Assembly: GCA_956465555.1 (NCBI GenBank)
Contig: OY101130.1
Location: forward strand, 372,001 to 436,000
Length of the DNA stretch: 64,000 nucleotides
Source of the DNA: Nitzschia sp. pyKryTriq1
Taxonomy: Eukaryota > Bacillariophyta > Bacillariophyceae > Bacillariales > Bacillariaceae
Reading direction: 5' to 3'
Within the stretch, counting starts at the first letter, position 1. Each line of letters opens with the position of its first letter. Position numbers and translations under genes: made by a program. Positions 62,355-64,000 of the stretch are shown one piece after another. The notes under the pieces are model-generated. The model searched no databases, was not told the DNA's origin, and saw only the letters and a list, made by a program, of their open reading frames with translations.

Positions 62355-63941
62355 TCATACTAGTGAATGAAGTTCGATTTCCCCATCCTTCGGTGCCGAT
62401 CGTCTTCGGGCACCACTCGCATCCTCGGCCACTGGCGTAACTTTCGAGCTTTCGTTCGGTTCCGACTGGGCGATAGGAGACAATGCCAAGGAGTATTGAT
62501 CTTGCCGCTTCATTGCAAACGACATGATGACCCAAAAAAAGGAACATATCGCCCAAAACAAACTCGACAAGAAAAATAGATTGAATGCCAGCGCGTGGGC
62601 CTTTTCTTGCGAAAGGCCAGGAACGTCTGCTTCCCCGCTCTCCGCAGCAGAATCACCTGTACCACCTCCTTTTGCAAGCATGTTGCTCGTGAGGTATCCC
62701 ACGAGAGGAGCGCCAAAAATGGCCCCAGACAACTTCTCCAAGACAATCCAAAGGGAAATAATCTGAGCCCGTTCGCTCGTATTTCGAGTCAAATCAGCAC
62801 AGATCGGTCGGAGAGCTCCGGATTGTGTCCAAGTCCCCCACAAATGAAAGGCATTGATCCACAAAAGCGCCCACGAAAAGTCCTCGGCAAACAAGTACAA
62901 GCCATACAGTGGAATACCCCCGAGGACACTCACAAATGCCAACCAAATCCGGCCTTGTGTTCCCCATCGATGGGCTGTGTAGTCGCCAAGATACCCGCCT
63001 AGCCAGCCGCCAACCGTCGCGGTGAGTCCATAAGAGAATTGAATGGTAATGATTTGATGTTTGGTGAAACCTCTCCAATCCATCAGTAACAATAAAAAGC
63101 TCATCATATCCCATGGGGTCCCACCAAATACCCCTTGAGCGACCATGCACATAAAAGCAGGCATGCGGATGATGCGTTGTAGGATTTGACGCAGAGGCAG
63201 TTGGGGAGGTTCCACTTCGTCATCGTCAGATGGGTGTGATTCCTTGGTTCCGTAGGCGTGTGACGACGCCATCAATGATTGTCTTCGGAATGATGGGGAT
63301 AGAGTCTTCAAAGATAAGTAGCCCATCACCAAGGATCCCACTCCTAGTACGTAGTAGGGTGTTTCCCAGACATCGAGGTATACTACCGCCGCGGCGGCAA
63401 GGGTCCCTGCCAGCTTTTCACACAACAGCATGAGACCAAAGGCCCGACCCCGCATGGCAATATCCACCAATTCTACCAGTAGCGTTTGACTCAATGGCAT
63501 GATGGACCCCAAGGCGACGCCGACTAGCGCTCTAAATATGGCTTGCCCCACTATCGAGTGCCCAAAGAATGCAATTCCCATGGTCGAAAAGCCCCAGGAT
63601 CCACAGGCAATAGCCAGCAGAAAATGGACCTTGTTTAGCCCATACTTGTGCACCAAGAACCCCCATAGTGGCAAACTCAAGGCATATGCGCCATTGGTAA
63701 AGAATGAAAAATAACCTAGTGTCTCCACGTCCAAACCCAGCGTTTCGGAGAGCATTGGGAAGGAACTTGCCAGTAGTTGCTTGTCCGCCGCATCCAGCGA
63801 GTTTATAATCACCAGGACCGCAATGGGCAGGGTACATAAAGCGCTCTGGCTTGTAAAAAGGGCGAGCCAGTCCGACATGGTCTTTTGCTTGGTGGAAGAG
63901 GGATAGCGCAACTGTCGTCGATGGGGCGATCTCTTGTTCAT
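62355..63941 (-). CDS. Major facilitator superfamily transporter
   Basis: A protein of about 528 residues from the ATG at 63941 (another ATG at 63878, MSDWLALF; the frame remains open to the window edge, so upstream exons are possible). Twelve hydrophobic segments in two sets of six are separated by a hydrophilic loop with SDDDEVEPP. MFS hallmarks are present: NGAYALSLPLWGFLVHKYGLNKV between helices 2 and 3 (the G-x3-D/K-R/K-x-G loop), RALVGVALGSIMPLSQTLLVELV in helices 4-5, and the repeat of the loop, GGWLGGYLGDYTAHRWGTQGRI, in the second half. The pattern is closest to the Spinster/sugar-phosphate-like MFS groups. Substrate unknown. Confidence 0.85.
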   Translation of the reverse strand: MNKRSPHRRQLRYPSSTKQKTMSDWLALFTSQSALCTLPIAVLVIINSLDAADKQLLASSFPMLSETLGLDVETLGYFSFFTNGAYALSLPLWGFLVHKYGLNKVHFLLAIACGSWGFSTMGIAFFGHSIVGQAIFRALVGVALGSIMPLSQTLLVELVDIAMRGRAFGLMLLCEKLAGTLAAAAVVYLDVWETPYYVLGVGSLVMGYLSLKTLSPSFRRQSLMASSHAYGTKESHPSDDDEVEPPQLPLRQILQRIIRMPAFMCMVAQGVFGGTPWDMMSFLLLLMDWRGFTKHQIITIQFSYGLTATVGGWLGGYLGDYTAHRWGTQGRIWLAFVSVLGGIPLYGLYLFAEDFSWALLWINAFHLWGTWTQSGALRPICADLTRNTSERAQIISLWIVLEKLSGAIFGAPLVGYLTSNMLAKGGGTGDSAAESGEADVPGLSQEKAHALAFNLFFLSSLFWAICSFFWVIMSFAMKRQDQYSLALSPIAQSEPNESSKVTPVAEDASGARRRSAPKDGEIELHSLV

Positions 63942-64000
63942 GTAGCAATAAGATAAGCCAGCAGGGAACGAGAAAACGACCGCGTTTCGTCTCACTTCAA

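Noticed and set aside
1-64000. CRISPR arrays, bacterial operons, riboswitches, rRNA or tRNA genes
   Set aside because: Searched by eye on both strands and none seen; the genome is eukaryotic with spliced genes.

Overview
The window is nuclear DNA from a photosynthetic stramenopile, almost certainly a diatom. Evidence: short introns (64-174 nt) with GT..AG ends, a heat-shock-factor-type regulator, a DUF6824-type protein, a glutathione reductase whose N-terminus carries an ASAFAP-like plastid-targeting motif, a secreted ferritin, a selenoprotein, and two very large signal-peptide proteins that fuse a SET domain, an aminopropyltransferase and a defunct S-adenosylmethionine decarboxylase. That last architecture has been described for diatoms and tied to long-chain polyamines of the silica wall. 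The species cannot be fixed from sequence alone.

Layout. 1-20 kb: housekeeping and regulatory genes: the 3' end of a PPR gene, an HSF-type factor, a small zinc-finger-like protein, an MntP/YtaF-like membrane protein, an AlkB-family dioxygenase with PCNA-binding and UBZ4-like elements, selenoprotein H (read through an in-frame TGA, with one intron and a candidate SECIS hairpin), an exostosin-like glycosyltransferase, a Cys-motif protein with a tiny first exon, and the 2323-residue UTP10/HEATR1. 20-37 kb: a cluster of five SET-domain genes, all with N-terminal signal or membrane segments, built around a divergent pair of 1324- and 1286-residue SET-aminopropyltransferase-AdoMetDC fusions, with an embedded membrane protein that looks ubiquitin-like. 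37-42 kb: plastid glutathione reductase, a secretory rhodanese, a hAT-like MITE with 8-bp target duplications, and a fatty-acid-hydroxylase family protein.

42-46 kb: a rearranged segment with two small secreted cysteine-rich paralogues, a perfect 321-bp tandem duplication, a truncated third copy, and a displaced 170-bp piece of the neighbouring MYND gene. 46-64 kb: a small organelle-type protein, a choline-transporter-like protein, a coiled-coil protein, a DUF6824 protein, ferritin, another secretory SET protein, a 2.3-kb gene-free stretch with retroelement and inverted-repeat remnants, a lipoate-ligase-like protein, a five-exon GT2 polysaccharide synthase, and an MFS transporter at the right edge.

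How the genes fit together: the 20-37 kb cluster is the strongest candidate for a coherent system. Secreted lysine/amine methyltransferase-like domains sit beside polyamine-synthase-like fusion proteins, several with broken catalytic residues, consistent with making, N-methylating or transferring polyamine chains in the secretory route to the silica deposition vesicle. The substrates are inferred, not shown. All spliced coordinates below span the first to last coding base; exon limits are given in the text.
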